Positions 18,301 to 26,074 of a stretch of 47,724 nt of DNA are shown piece after piece. Numbering within the stretch: position 1 is the stretch's first letter; every line of letters begins with the position of its first letter. The stretch covers positions 1 through 47,724 of the forward strand of contig WFNP01000081.1 of assembly GCA_015488535.1 (NCBI GenBank). The letters are read 5' to 3'. Below the pieces are notes generated by a model. The model was not told where the DNA came from. It did no database searches and saw only the letters and a list, made by a program, of their open reading frames with translations. The position numbers were made by a program, and so were the translations under genes. Source of the DNA: Nitratifractor sp. Lineage in GTDB: Bacteria > Campylobacterota > Campylobacteria > Campylobacterales > Sulfurovaceae.

Positions 18301-18927
18301 TTTGATACCTGTCTCAAGAGAGAGTCTGATAATCATATTATCAATTCTTTGCTGATCACCGATACCGTGCCTCATAAGCTCAAGATAAAAATCATCTCCG
18401 AAAATCTCTTTGTACTCCAGAGCTATTTTTTTAGCCTCTTCATACCCTTTGGCTCCAAATTTGAGATTACGCTCATTGGTATTGAGATGCCAATTTACTT
18501 CACCTTGCAGACAGGCAGAGGAGCAGATTAAGCCTTCACTATGCTCTTTGAGAAGTTTTTTGTTTATTCTGGGATAGTAGTAAAAACCGTGCAAATATGC
18601 CTGAGAGCTTAGATACATCAGATTTTTGTATCCTGTCTCGTTTTTGGCATACAGGCAGAGGTGATATCTCTGTCTGGTCGATTTGTCTGATAACTCTTCG
18701 CTGTTGTGTAGATAGGCTTCCATACCGATAATAGGTTTGATACCCTCTTTTCGCATCGTATTATAAAAGTCTATTGTGCCAAACATATTGCCATGATCTG
18801 TCATAGCTACAGAACTCATTCCAAGCTCTTTGACCTTCTTGGCAAGTGCTTTTATTTTATTGGCTCCATCAAGCAGAGAATATTCAGTGTGCAGATGCAG
18901 ATGTGTAAATTGCGGTTTGTTTGACAT
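15370..18927 (-). CDS. dnaE: DNA polymerase III subunit alpha
   Basis: Replicative polymerase catalytic subunit, 1185 residues. The PHP domain opens with FTHLHLHTEYSLLDG. The polymerase core shows GPGRGSAAGSLVAYSL and the metal-binding PDIDMDF, followed by finger and thumb regions including GYGFNKSHSAAYALVTF. A C-terminal OB fold (QALIIGRIEEITEKISKKGN) binds single-stranded DNA. An ATG at 18937-18939 is in frame, but the ATG at 18925-18927 has a GAGGGA site at the right distance and gives the normal MSNKPQFTHL start. It is followed at once by hsdM and preceded by yfdX on the same strand. Confidence 0.96.
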   Translation of the reverse strand: MSNKPQFTHLHLHTEYSLLDGANKIKALAKKVKELGMSSVAMTDHGNMFGTIDFYNTMRKEGIKPIIGMEAYLHNSEELSDKSTRQRYHLCLYAKNETGYKNLMYLSSQAYLHGFYYYPRINKKLLKEHSEGLICSSACLQGEVNWHLNTNERNLKFGAKGYEEAKKIALEYKEIFGDDFYLELMRHGIGDQQRIDNMIIRLSLETGIKIIATNDTHYTEQEHADAHEAFMCIAMNKEYDDPDRLRHSVHEFYVKSPEEMAKLFADIPEALENTQEIVDKCNLEIKLGNPTPPNFKFTRERAKLAGLELPEPDKEYSLANDIVLFEHEAKKGLEKRLEIVPKDKHQEYRERLRTEMDIINSMKFPGYMLIVWDFVRAAKEMGIPVGPGRGSAAGSLVAYSLFITDLDPMPYGLLFERFLNPERVSMPDIDMDFCQARRQEIIDYVVDKYGRNNVAQIITFGKLLAKGVIRDVARVMGMPYAQADKFAKLIPDELGINLSSAYEKEPKIKELIESDAKAAQVWKFALALEGLNRNAGTHAAGVVISNEPLWEKTPLFKPSGQDTLATQYSGKYVEDVDLIKFDFLGLKTLTVIEEALQLIEKSTGKRIDFKQVDINDPKVYDYISEGNTLGLFQIESAGMQDLAKRLKPTGFEDIIAMLALYRPGPMESGMLDDFIERKHGRAEITYMFPELEPILKPTYGVIVYQEQVMQIVQTIGGFSLGGADLVRRAMGKKIKEEMDKLKDEFAQGAAKKGFDPDKAAELFDLIVKFAGYGFNKSHSAAYALVTFYTSYLKCYYPTEFMAAQLTLEKDNTTKVVKYVDAVKHMGIELLPPDINRSDLAFIADETEADKPKIIFGLGAIKGAGDIAISSILKARDEKPFKDLSDFVSRIDSSKVNKKVIESLIKAGALDSLGYTRKAMLTQIEDIVSAAAKAHQAKKMAENSLFGSGEEMTSVEVKLDEMSEYEQMQILEFEKETLGFYVSGHPLDKYREDLEQIDYTLSSEIDELADGSQALIIGRIEEITEKISKKGNKFGIANVMDLHGNIELMLFADRLKELEDNFDLSKPIAFKVKVTKDGEFTRMNILKIETLKDAKKEKVKVKKEEKHTQAPEDEPPLILAIDLMPDARVIEDLYCLAQKYPGKRPLQLQIKSKLADVVIESQMYVSENIVNEARELGAYFIEARAG

Positions 18928-19002
18928 ACTATCCCTCATAAACGATTTATAATTTGAGGGATTATATCACAAAAGAAAGAGGCGGGTGTATTGGAAATAT
19001 AT

Positions 19003-19037
19003 CCAATAACCAATACACCAATGACTAATATACTATA
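19003..19037. repeat. Degenerate 7-8 base tandem repeat, copy 2
   Basis: Reads CCAATAA, CCAATACA, CCAATGA, CTAATATA, CTATA directly after the yfdX stop. It shares ATCCAATAACCAATA exactly with the copy at 3004. Function unknown. Confidence 0.45.
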
Positions 19038-20084
19038 TTATTTATGATCTTTTCTGGTCTCTTCAAAGAGTGATTTGAATTTGGCAGCCAAATCTTCATA
19101 CATCTTTTCAACGATATTTTTACCTTTTATCTCATCTTCAATAGCATCTATCTGCTTCTCTACCGCTTTGTAAGCTTGTGAATGTTTGGAAGCATATCCA
19201 AGCAATTCAGCTCTTTTGAGTTGCTCTTTTGCAGCTTCTAGCAGTTTGATAGCCTGCTCTTTTTTAGTTTTATCCAGTTTGGAAGCCTCTATTGTCATAT
19301 CTGAAGCCAACATCAAAGGAATTGGTATATTGTTTTGAATAGCTACAATAGTGCCAAATCCTTTTGCCAATACCATCAATGCCTCTTTGTCCTTTTTCTG
19401 CTTCAAAAGCTCGGCTGCATGTTTTGTGACAAGTGGATATGTCTTCATTGGCAGATATTGGACAATGAAATCCATCTCATCTCTTAGAGGCAAAATGATT
19501 TCTCTTGCATCTTGGGTCTTATGCTCTTTTAGCAGTTTTACTGCTGTATCGATAGCCTGTTTTATGATTTTTGAATCACCTGCAAATGTCTTGACTTGAA
19601 TCTCCTGAGCAATAGGAACTAAATCCAGTTTTGGATCTTTTTTGAGTGCTGAATCAAAATCTTTAGAAGCCTGCTCCAGTTTTTTGGCGGCATCATCATG
19701 TTTGCCGTTTTTGATATCCTGAGCTGCCTGAAATGTCAGATGAATAGCTTCCATAATCTCTTTTGAAGTCTCTTTGCTCTTATCCTGATGCATAGAGGCT
19801 TCTTTTTGAAAGACTCTTTGAAGTCTTTGCATTCTGTCTATTCTGGCTTGCATTGCAAACTTTTGGGCATCTTCTTTGGCTTTAAACTCATCTTTTGCCT
19901 GAGTCTCTTCTACTTTTGCTTTTGCTGATGCTTCACCTTTGACTGCTGAAGGATTGGCTACTGCTTTAGCCTCTTTTTGTGCTACTGTATCTTTCATAGC
20001 ACCATTATCTGCAAACAGTGCAGTCGTTGTCAATCCACCAAGCAGTGTAGCTGTTACCAGTGATAACGCAAATCTCTTTTTCAT
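19038..20084 (-). CDS. YfdX family protein
   Basis: Secreted or periplasmic helical protein of 348 residues. A signal peptide of about 25 residues ends near TTALFA. A charged Ala/Lys/Glu-rich stretch (about 30-80) is predicted to be coiled-coil. The YfdX region covers roughly 95-310, with EIMEAIHLTFQAAQDIKNGKHDDAAKKLEQA and REIILPLRDEMDFIVQYLPMKTYP-type helices, LPMKTYP being typical. E. coli YfdX is about 210 residues, so this one has extra N- and C-terminal helices. The family has been tied to acid and envelope stress in enterics; that role is not shown here. Confidence 0.82.
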   Translation of the reverse strand: MKKRFALSLVTATLLGGLTTTALFADNGAMKDTVAQKEAKAVANPSAVKGEASAKAKVEETQAKDEFKAKEDAQKFAMQARIDRMQRLQRVFQKEASMHQDKSKETSKEIMEAIHLTFQAAQDIKNGKHDDAAKKLEQASKDFDSALKKDPKLDLVPIAQEIQVKTFAGDSKIIKQAIDTAVKLLKEHKTQDAREIILPLRDEMDFIVQYLPMKTYPLVTKHAAELLKQKKDKEALMVLAKGFGTIVAIQNNIPIPLMLASDMTIEASKLDKTKKEQAIKLLEAAKEQLKRAELLGYASKHSQAYKAVEKQIDAIEDEIKGKNIVEKMYEDLAAKFKSLFEETRKDHK

Positions 20085-20159
20085 CGTTAAATCCTTTAAA
20101 ATATTTTTTCATTTGTATTATGGTATTTGTTTCAGTTTAACAAAAGGTTAATGAGAGAA

Positions 20160-20195
20160 GAATATTGAGTCAATTATGCTCAATATTCTTTATTT
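20160..20195. terminator. Stem-loop terminator-like structure
   Basis: GAATATTGAG and CTCAATATTC pair perfectly around a nine-base loop, followed on the plus strand by TTTATTTATT. On the minus strand it lies just downstream of the 55-residue cysteine protein gene, followed by TTCTCTC. It may end that gene. Confidence 0.5.
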
Positions 20196-20215
20196 ATTAC
20201 ACTTTATGAGGTGAT

Positions 20216-20383
20216 TTAGCCATTCTTTACAGGTATAAATTTTCCACACCCTTTATCCGGTGTCCCACCAAAACTTTTGACTTCTCTGGCTTTGCCCTCT
20301 TTGGCTATTTTGGCACGGTTACACTCATTGGCATATTTGATACATGAATCATTTTTACATCCTACATCTTCAGGTACTGACAT
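20216..20383 (-). CDS. Small conserved-looking cysteine protein (55 residues)
   Basis: An ATG frame begins MSVPEDVGCKNDSC and ends GGTPDKGCGKFIPVKNG. An AGAAGAG ribosome-site-like string precedes the ATG. Four cysteines (9, 14, 21, 46) in C-x4-C-x6-C...GCG spacing suggest a metal site or disulfides. There is no signal peptide, so a cytosolic metal or redox protein is likelier. I do not recognise a named family. It is transcribed towards yfdX and is divergent from the recombinase at 20458. Confidence 0.72.
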   Translation of the reverse strand: MSVPEDVGCKNDSCIKYANECNRAKIAKEGKAREVKSFGGTPDKGCGKFIPVKNG

Positions 20384-20410
20384 CTCTTCTGCTCCTTTTT
20401 ATATTTTGAG

Positions 20411-20416
20411 TAAAAT
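20411..20416 (+). promoter_or_regulatory. Putative -10 box for the Xer-type recombinase
   Basis: TAAAAT within GAGTAAAATTATA, 42 bases before the preferred GTG start at 20458. This TAAAAT form recurs before several other genes in the window. Confidence 0.35.
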
Positions 20417-20457
20417 TATATCCAAGATTGTTAATTGACATATTGGAGCAAAAGAGA

Positions 20458-21297
20458 GTGAAAGAGAAATTTAAAGAGTATATGAATGAGTTTTTATACT
20501 ATATTGAGCATATCAGAGGATACAGTGACAATACAGTATCGACTTATGAAACAGCACTGAAAAAGGCTATTGAATTATCGGATATCAGAGTCGATGACGG
20601 TATTATTGTGATGGATATTTTACCTTTGAGAATGGAGATATCCAATATGAGCAAAAGGACAATAGCCAAATATATAAGCTCCATTCACTCATTTGCCAAA
20701 TGGCTAAAAGATATCAAACAGATAGATATTAAACTAAGAGCAGATGATAATGTAAAGGTGCCTTCTACCATACCCAAAGCGATAGATAAAAATTATATAG
20801 AGGAGGTATTTGAAGATGCCGATATTTTACAAAAGGCTCTGTTGTCTGTTTTGTATGGAGCAGGTCTTAGGATATCAGAAGTATCACATATCAAAGTAGA
20901 AGATGTTCAAGGAGACTGGCTGATTGTGCAAGGCAAAGGAGATAAACAAAGACAAATCCCTTTGCATCCAAAAGTAAAAGAGTCCATTGACAGATATATA
21001 GATACCTATAATCCAAAAAAGTGGCTGTTTGAGAAAAAAGAGAGGCAGATGAGCAGTCATCAACTGGGATACCTCATCAAAAAGATATTCAAAGCCAAAG
21101 GAATCTCTGCCTCTCCTCATAAACTCAGACACTCATTTGCCACAGAGATGCTTCAAGAGGGAGCAAGACTTACAGATTTGCAAAAACTCTTAGGTCATGA
21201 ATCCATTGCCACTACCCAGATATATACAAAACTGGCAGATTCAAAAAAGATGCAAGATTATCTATCATCTCACCCCTTAGCATCATCTAAAAAATAA
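20458..21297 (+). CDS. Tyrosine recombinase/integrase, XerC/D/H type
   Basis: Site-specific recombinase of 279 residues with a SAM-like N-terminal arm-binding domain (HIRGYSDNTVSTYETALK) and a complete catalytic domain. Counting from the GTG start, Arg138 (GAGLRISEV), Lys163 (GKGDKQRQIPL), His221 and Arg224 (PHKLRHSFATEML), His247 (LLGHES) and nucleophile Tyr256 (TQIYTKL) are all present. GTG at 20458 with GGAG upstream is preferred; TTG codons at 20428 and 20443 are alternatives. The lack of integrase-type extensions and of phage neighbours suggests a chromosome-dimer resolvase rather than a mobile-element integrase. No dif-like site was identified. Confidence 0.88.
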   Translation: MKEKFKEYMNEFLYYIEHIRGYSDNTVSTYETALKKAIELSDIRVDDGIIVMDILPLRMEISNMSKRTIAKYISSIHSFAKWLKDIKQIDIKLRADDNVKVPSTIPKAIDKNYIEEVFEDADILQKALLSVLYGAGLRISEVSHIKVEDVQGDWLIVQGKGDKQRQIPLHPKVKESIDRYIDTYNPKKWLFEKKERQMSSHQLGYLIKKIFKAKGISASPHKLRHSFATEMLQEGARLTDLQKLLGHESIATTQIYTKLADSKKMQDYLSSHPLASSKK

Positions 21298-21304
21298 AAC
21301 ATCA

Positions 21305-21341
21305 CCAATATACTAATATACTAATTTAATATACCAATCTA
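21305..21341. repeat. Degenerate 7-8 base tandem repeat, copy 3
   Basis: Reads CCAATATA, CTAATATA, CTAATTTAATATA, CCAATCTA between the recombinase stop and the TRAP protein promoter. It belongs to the same unit family as 3004 and 19003. Confidence 0.42.
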
Positions 21342-21354
21342 AAGTTTTATAAGA

Positions 21355-21360
21355 TAAAAT
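21355..21360 (+). promoter_or_regulatory. Putative -10 box for the TRAP binding protein gene
   Basis: TAAAAT in AAGATAAAATTATTG, 31 bases before the ATG at 21391, which has an AAGGAG ribosome site. Confidence 0.4.
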
Positions 21361-21390
21361 TATTGCACAAATCAACCATAAGGAGTATAT

Positions 21391-22467
21391 ATGAAAAAGA
21401 TATTAAAACTCAGTGCAGTAGCCGGTGCTGTTTTGCTAATAGCTTCGCCATTGAGTGCAAAAAAAATCAGATGGAGACTTGCAGAGACCTGGCCATCTAC
21501 GCTAACACCTCTTGCTTCTCCTCCGGCAAAACTGGCAGCTTGGATGAAAGAGATGAGTGACGGTAAATTTATCATCAAAGTAGAGGGCAAAGAGAAACAC
21601 AAAGCACCACTTGGAATCCTTGATATGGTAAAGGGCGGTCAGTATCAGATGGGTCACAGTGGCTCATACTATTGGAAAGGCAAAGATATCAATACTGTAT
21701 GGTTTACTACAGTTCCGTTTGGTATGACTCCATCTGAGCAGTATAGCTGGTTTTATTACGGTAACGGTATGAAGTATATGAAAGAGGTATATAACAAATT
21801 TGGTGTATATAGCTATCCTGGCGGAAATACCGGCAACCAGATGGGCGGTTGGTTTAGAAAAGAGATTAAAAGCGTTGATGACCTAAAGGGTCTCAAGATG
21901 AGAATCCCGGGACTTGCCGGAGAGGTTATGGCAAAATTGGGAGTAAATGTTACCAATATTCCAGCAGGAGAGCTTTATACTGCACTTGACAGAGGCACAA
22001 TTGACGCACTTGAGTGGGTAGGACCCGGTATGGATATAAAGATGGGATTTCATAAAGTAGCACCATACTACTATACAGGATGGCATGAACCTGCAAGTGA
22101 GATGCAGTTTTTGATAAACAAAAGAGCATTTGACAAATTGCCTAAGAAGTATCAGACAATGCTAGAGGTTGGTATGAAAGCAGCTGCTATGGATATGTAT
22201 ATAGAAAACTTCGCAGCCTCTGTAGATGCATGGGCAAAGATGAAAAAAGAATATCCAAATATCAAAGTCCGCACATTCCCAAAACCTGTATTAAAGGCAC
22301 TCAAAAAAGCAGCTGATGAGGTATATGCCGGATATGCGGCAAAAAATCCGAAATTCAAAGAGATATACACAGATTATATGGCTTATATGAAAAAAGCCAG
22401 AGCCTGGTCTATGATGAGTCAGTATGACTATCTCAAGACATCTAAAGAGTTAGGAATTGGAGAGTAA
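21391..22467 (+). CDS. TRAP transporter solute-binding protein (DctP family), orphan
   Basis: Periplasmic substrate-capture protein of 358 residues with a signal peptide of about 23 residues (MKKILKLSAVAGAVLLIAS, cut near LSA). Family marks include RLAETWPS at the mature N-terminus, the conserved Arg segment DDLKGLKMRIPGLAGEV, GELYTALDRGTIDALEWVGP, and the C-terminal helices. DALEWVGP and the tryptophan/tyrosine-rich site resemble TakP-type alpha-keto-acid binders, but the ligand is not certain. No DctQ or DctM membrane genes are adjacent, so the partners must lie elsewhere or be lost. Its own promoter is likely. Confidence 0.93.
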   Translation: MKKILKLSAVAGAVLLIASPLSAKKIRWRLAETWPSTLTPLASPPAKLAAWMKEMSDGKFIIKVEGKEKHKAPLGILDMVKGGQYQMGHSGSYYWKGKDINTVWFTTVPFGMTPSEQYSWFYYGNGMKYMKEVYNKFGVYSYPGGNTGNQMGGWFRKEIKSVDDLKGLKMRIPGLAGEVMAKLGVNVTNIPAGELYTALDRGTIDALEWVGPGMDIKMGFHKVAPYYYTGWHEPASEMQFLINKRAFDKLPKKYQTMLEVGMKAAAMDMYIENFAASVDAWAKMKKEYPNIKVRTFPKPVLKALKKAADEVYAGYAAKNPKFKEIYTDYMAYMKKARAWSMMSQYDYLKTSKELGIGE

Positions 22468-22502
22468 TGCTGAAGATAGTGTGAAATAATTTTGCTTTGG
22501 AA

Positions 22503-22520
22503 GCGGGACTTCAGTCCCGC
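22503..22520. repeat. Single REP-like palindrome related to the REPIN elements
   Basis: GCGGGACT-TC-AGTCCCGC is a perfect 18-base palindrome preceded by TTGGAA. It matches one half of the double-hairpin elements at 10205 and 11727. It lies between the TRAP binding protein and the PhyH gene and could also end transcription of the former. Confidence 0.6.
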
Positions 22521-22545
22521 ATAATATTGAAGATAAAGAGTATAT

Positions 22546-23289
22546 ATGCAACTTACAGACAAAGAGATAGAACAATTTGACAAAGACGGTTTTTTACTCA
22601 TCAAAAATTTTGCTGAGAGTAAAAGATGTGATGCTATCAAAAAAGTAGCCCAAGTTCATCTAAAGTATCAAATAGAGCCTACAGAGTGGGAGTGGGAGTA
22701 TATCGGAGGCTCAAAGGATAAGTATCGCTCAATCAGAAGACTCAGACAAGTATATAACAGAGATATACTATTCAAGCAGTGGATGGAAAATAGTGAAATT
22801 AGACCTGTTTTGTATCAACTGCTTGGCGAAACACCGGTATTGACTCTATCTCATCACAACTCTATAATGACAAAGATGCCTCATACCAGTAGTGATACTG
22901 AGTGGCACAGAGATATCAGATATTGGCATTTTGAAAATGATAATCTGCTTAGTGTATGGTTGGCTTTAGGAGATGAGTATCTGCAAAATGGTCTATTGGA
23001 GTTTGTCCCAGGCTCTCACAAAGCAGAGTTTGATGATGAGTGCTTTGATGAGAAATTATTTTTCCGTGATGATTATAAGCCAAATCAAGAGTGGATAGAC
23101 AAAAAAGTATCAATGCCTCTAAAAAAAGGTGATATCGTCCTTTTTCACTCAAAGACACTACACAGAGCAAACAAAAATACTACAGACAAAGCAAAAATAT
23201 CATTTGTATATACGGTAAAAGGTATCAGTAACCAAGCAATACCAAATACAAGAAGCACAGAATATCCGGAAATAAAATTAGATATATAG
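22546..23289 (+). CDS. Phytanoyl-CoA dioxygenase (PhyH) family protein
   Basis: 247-residue Fe(II)/2-oxoglutarate-type oxygenase, predicted to hydroxylate an unidentified small molecule. The metal triad is visible: His121-x-Asp123 in TEWHRDIRYWHFEN and a distal His206 in FHSKTLHRANKN. The N-terminal EIEQFDKDGFLLIKNF and the central GLLEFVPGSHK are typical of PhyH proteins. Both strings place the iron site in a cupin-type barrel. No signal peptide. A half-REP element lies upstream; the AAA/PD-(D/E)XK gene follows after 17 bases. No pathway is evident from the neighbours. Confidence 0.88.
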   Translation: MQLTDKEIEQFDKDGFLLIKNFAESKRCDAIKKVAQVHLKYQIEPTEWEWEYIGGSKDKYRSIRRLRQVYNRDILFKQWMENSEIRPVLYQLLGETPVLTLSHHNSIMTKMPHTSSDTEWHRDIRYWHFENDNLLSVWLALGDEYLQNGLLEFVPGSHKAEFDDECFDEKLFFRDDYKPNQEWIDKKVSMPLKKGDIVLFHSKTLHRANKNTTDKAKISFVYTVKGISNQAIPNTRSTEYPEIKLDI

Positions 23290-23306
23290 TAATTAAAGGG
23301 GATATT

Positions 23307-24836
23307 ATGCAAAAATTACCCATAGGCATTCAGACATTTGAAAATATAAGAGAAGAAGATTATCTATATATAGACAAAACCAAAGAGGCTTTGGATTTAA
23401 TAAACGGCTATAAATATATATTTCTATCTCGTCCCCGCAGATTTGGCAAAAGCCTATTTCTTGATACCCTACACAATATATTTGAAGGAAACAAAGAGTT
23501 ATTTAAAGATTTGTATATATATGATAAATGGGATTGGAGTATAAAGTATCCGGTAATCAAAATTGACTGGGCAGGTAATTTTAAAAGCCTTGATGAGACC
23601 AAAGATACTGCTATGATGCTAATGAAAGAGAATCAAAAAAGATTAGGTATAGAGTGTGAGAGTGATACATCAGCAGGATGTTTGAGAGAGCTGATTCAAA
23701 AGTGCTATGAAAAGTATAATCAAAAAGTAGTAGTACTTATAGATGAATATGATAAACCAATACTCGATAATCTTGACAACATAGACAGAGCCAAAGAGAA
23801 TAGAGACTTTTTAAGAGGTCTTTATATCCAACTAAAAGCAAATGACAGATATCTGAAATTTGCATTTTTAACTGGAATTTCTAAATTTAGCAAAGCCAGT
23901 ATATTCAGCGGACTTAATAATCTTGAAGATATATCACTCAATCCTGATTTTGGCAATATTTGTGGATATACTCATGAAAATATCAAAGAGGAATTTTTTG
24001 AATATAGCAGAGATTTTGATTTAGAGAAAGTAAAGCAGTGGTATAACGGATACTACTTTTTAAAAGATAGAATCTATAACCCCTTTGATATATTAAAGCT
24101 TTTTAAATACAAAGAGTTTGCCAACTATTGGTGGGAGAGTGGTCAGGCTTATTCACTGATTGAGATGTTAAAACAAAAAGATTACTATATTCCGGAGTTG
24201 GAAAATTTAGTAATTAGCAGAGATTTATTAAATAGCTTTGAGATAGAGGATTTAAAACTTGAAGTTTTGCTCTATCAAGCAGGATATTTAACTATTGATA
24301 AGCAAGAATATTATGAAGAGTATGAGTTATATAACTATAGATTGAGAGTTCCTAATAAAGAAGTCCAAATTTCACTAAATAATTTAATAGTGGAGTATTT
24401 AACAAAAAAATATATAAATCCGATACAAAAACTTACAATCCTTGAGATATTAAGATATGGCAAATTAGAAGAGTTTAAAAATAATCTTTCTTCACTATTT
24501 GCTTCAATTCCATATAACAATTATGTAAAAAATGAAATAAGTGAATTTGAAGGGTATTATGCCAGTGTAGTATATGCTTATTTAGCTTCTCTTGGAGTGA
24601 GAATAATAGCTGAAGATGTTACAAACAGAGGCAGGGTTGATATGACTTTGGTTATATTTGATAAGATTTATATCATTGAGTTTAAAGTTGGAAGTGGTGG
24701 GGCTCTAACTCAGATTAAAGAAAAAAATTATCATCAAAAGTATCTAAATGAAAACAAAGAGATATATTTGGTTGGAATTGAGTTTGATAGGGAAGCTAAA
24801 AATATAAGCTCTTTTGAGTGGGAGAGGGTAGTATAA
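23307..24836 (+). CDS. AAA-ATPase-like / PD-(D/E)XK nuclease domain protein
   Basis: 509 residues joining an AAA-ATPase-like domain (PF09820 type) to a C-terminal PD-(D/E)XK nuclease-like domain (PF08011 type). The start MQKLPIGIQTFENIREEDYL is the family signature. The P-loop RPRRFGKS (43-49) and a Walker B-like VVVLIDEYDKPIL follow. The C-terminus has GRVDMTLV...IYIIEFKVG, with the Asp and Glu-x-Lys of the nuclease fold. AAAGGGG precedes the ATG. These proteins are abundant, often multi-copy, and of unknown function; defence or mobile-element links are suspected only. A close paralogue starts at the right window edge (46983-47724). Confidence 0.9.
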   Translation: MQKLPIGIQTFENIREEDYLYIDKTKEALDLINGYKYIFLSRPRRFGKSLFLDTLHNIFEGNKELFKDLYIYDKWDWSIKYPVIKIDWAGNFKSLDETKDTAMMLMKENQKRLGIECESDTSAGCLRELIQKCYEKYNQKVVVLIDEYDKPILDNLDNIDRAKENRDFLRGLYIQLKANDRYLKFAFLTGISKFSKASIFSGLNNLEDISLNPDFGNICGYTHENIKEEFFEYSRDFDLEKVKQWYNGYYFLKDRIYNPFDILKLFKYKEFANYWWESGQAYSLIEMLKQKDYYIPELENLVISRDLLNSFEIEDLKLEVLLYQAGYLTIDKQEYYEEYELYNYRLRVPNKEVQISLNNLIVEYLTKKYINPIQKLTILEILRYGKLEEFKNNLSSLFASIPYNNYVKNEISEFEGYYASVVYAYLASLGVRIIAEDVTNRGRVDMTLVIFDKIYIIEFKVGSGGALTQIKEKNYHQKYLNENKEIYLVGIEFDREAKNISSFEWERVV

Positions 24837-24838
24837 AA

Positions 24839-26074
24839 TTGAAAGAGTTTGTAATTATAGGAGCTGGAGCTTCCGGGCTTGGTAGTGCAATAGTTGCTGC
24901 AAGAAGAGGGCTAAAGGTAACAATTTTAGAAAAATCATCAAAAGCTGGCAGGAAAATATTTGCAAGTGGTAACGGCAGATGTAATATCGGCAACAGATTT
25001 ATATCCACAGACAGATATCACAGCTCATATCCAGAGTTTATAGAAAAGGCTTTCAAACAATACTCACCCAATGATATATGGCAATTTTTACAAACGCTTG
25101 GCATTGAGATAGATGAAGAGAGCGAAGGCAGACTATACCCTATGGGCAGATATGCCGGTAGTGTAGTAGATATGCTTTTGGCTGAGTGTGATAGATTGAA
25201 ATTAGAGATTATTTATAACTTTGAAGTATCCAATATCCAAAAAGACAAATTCTTTATAATCACCTCTTTAGATAATCAAAAAATATATGCTAAATATCTA
25301 CTTGTAGCTTCCGGCTCTATGGCAGCTCCATCTTTGGGTGGAAGTGGGAATATATTAGATATTTTAAAACATCTTGGACACAATATCATCACTCCCCTAC
25401 CCGCTCTTGTAGCACTAAATAGCTATCAAAAAAGATGGGCAAAAGGGGCTGAAGGAGTCAAGAAAGAGGCTTTTATTACTCTAAATATAGATGGAGAGGA
25501 TAGTCTATCAAAGCAAGGTGATATACTCTTTACAGATTATGGGCTTAGCGGTTTGGCGGTATTGGATATCAGTATAGAAGCTTCTATTGCTCTAAATAGT
25601 GGCTCATATTGCCAATTAAATATAGATTTGATGCCAGAGTATTCAAGCAGTGCATTATCCAAACTGTTGCTATCAAGAATAGATAAAGATAGAAACTTGC
25701 CTGTTAAATTGTGGCTGTCTGGAGTTTTACATAAAAAATTAATAGAGTTGGTTTTGGCAGAACTCTCTCATCTAAATATAAAAAGTGAAGCCAATTTAAA
25801 TAGAAAATCTATCAAAAGCTTAGTATATGCTATAAAACATATCTCTATGCCAATATCAAATACAAGAGGCTTTAAGTATGCTGAAGTCTCTTTGGGTGGA
25901 GTAGATTGCAAAGAGATTAATCCAACTACAATGGAATCAAAAAAAATTAAAAATCTATATTTTGCAGGTGAAATTATGGATATTACCGGAGATAGAGGAG
26001 GATTTAATTTCTATTTTGCGTGGCTTAGTGGTATCATAAGTGGAAATAGTGTAAAGGGTAAAAATGAAAGATAG
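24839..26074 (+). CDS. NAD(P)/FAD-dependent oxidoreductase, HI0933/BaiN-like
   Basis: Flavoprotein of about 411 residues. The N-terminal dinucleotide-binding motif GAGASGLGSAIVAARRG and the KSSKAGRKIFASGNGRCNI segment are diagnostic of the HI0933-like family. The C-terminal FAGEIMDITGDRGGFNFYFAW completes the FAD site. The substrate is unknown. A GTG at 24818 is in frame but lies inside the upstream gene. TTG at 24839, right after that gene's stop region and behind GGAGAGGG, gives the normal N-terminus. The gene overlaps the next one by 11 bases, so the two are probably translated together. Confidence 0.9.
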   Translation: MKEFVIIGAGASGLGSAIVAARRGLKVTILEKSSKAGRKIFASGNGRCNIGNRFISTDRYHSSYPEFIEKAFKQYSPNDIWQFLQTLGIEIDEESEGRLYPMGRYAGSVVDMLLAECDRLKLEIIYNFEVSNIQKDKFFIITSLDNQKIYAKYLLVASGSMAAPSLGGSGNILDILKHLGHNIITPLPALVALNSYQKRWAKGAEGVKKEAFITLNIDGEDSLSKQGDILFTDYGLSGLAVLDISIEASIALNSGSYCQLNIDLMPEYSSSALSKLLLSRIDKDRNLPVKLWLSGVLHKKLIELVLAELSHLNIKSEANLNRKSIKSLVYAIKHISMPISNTRGFKYAEVSLGGVDCKEINPTTMESKKIKNLYFAGEIMDITGDRGGFNFYFAWLSGIISGNSVKGKNER

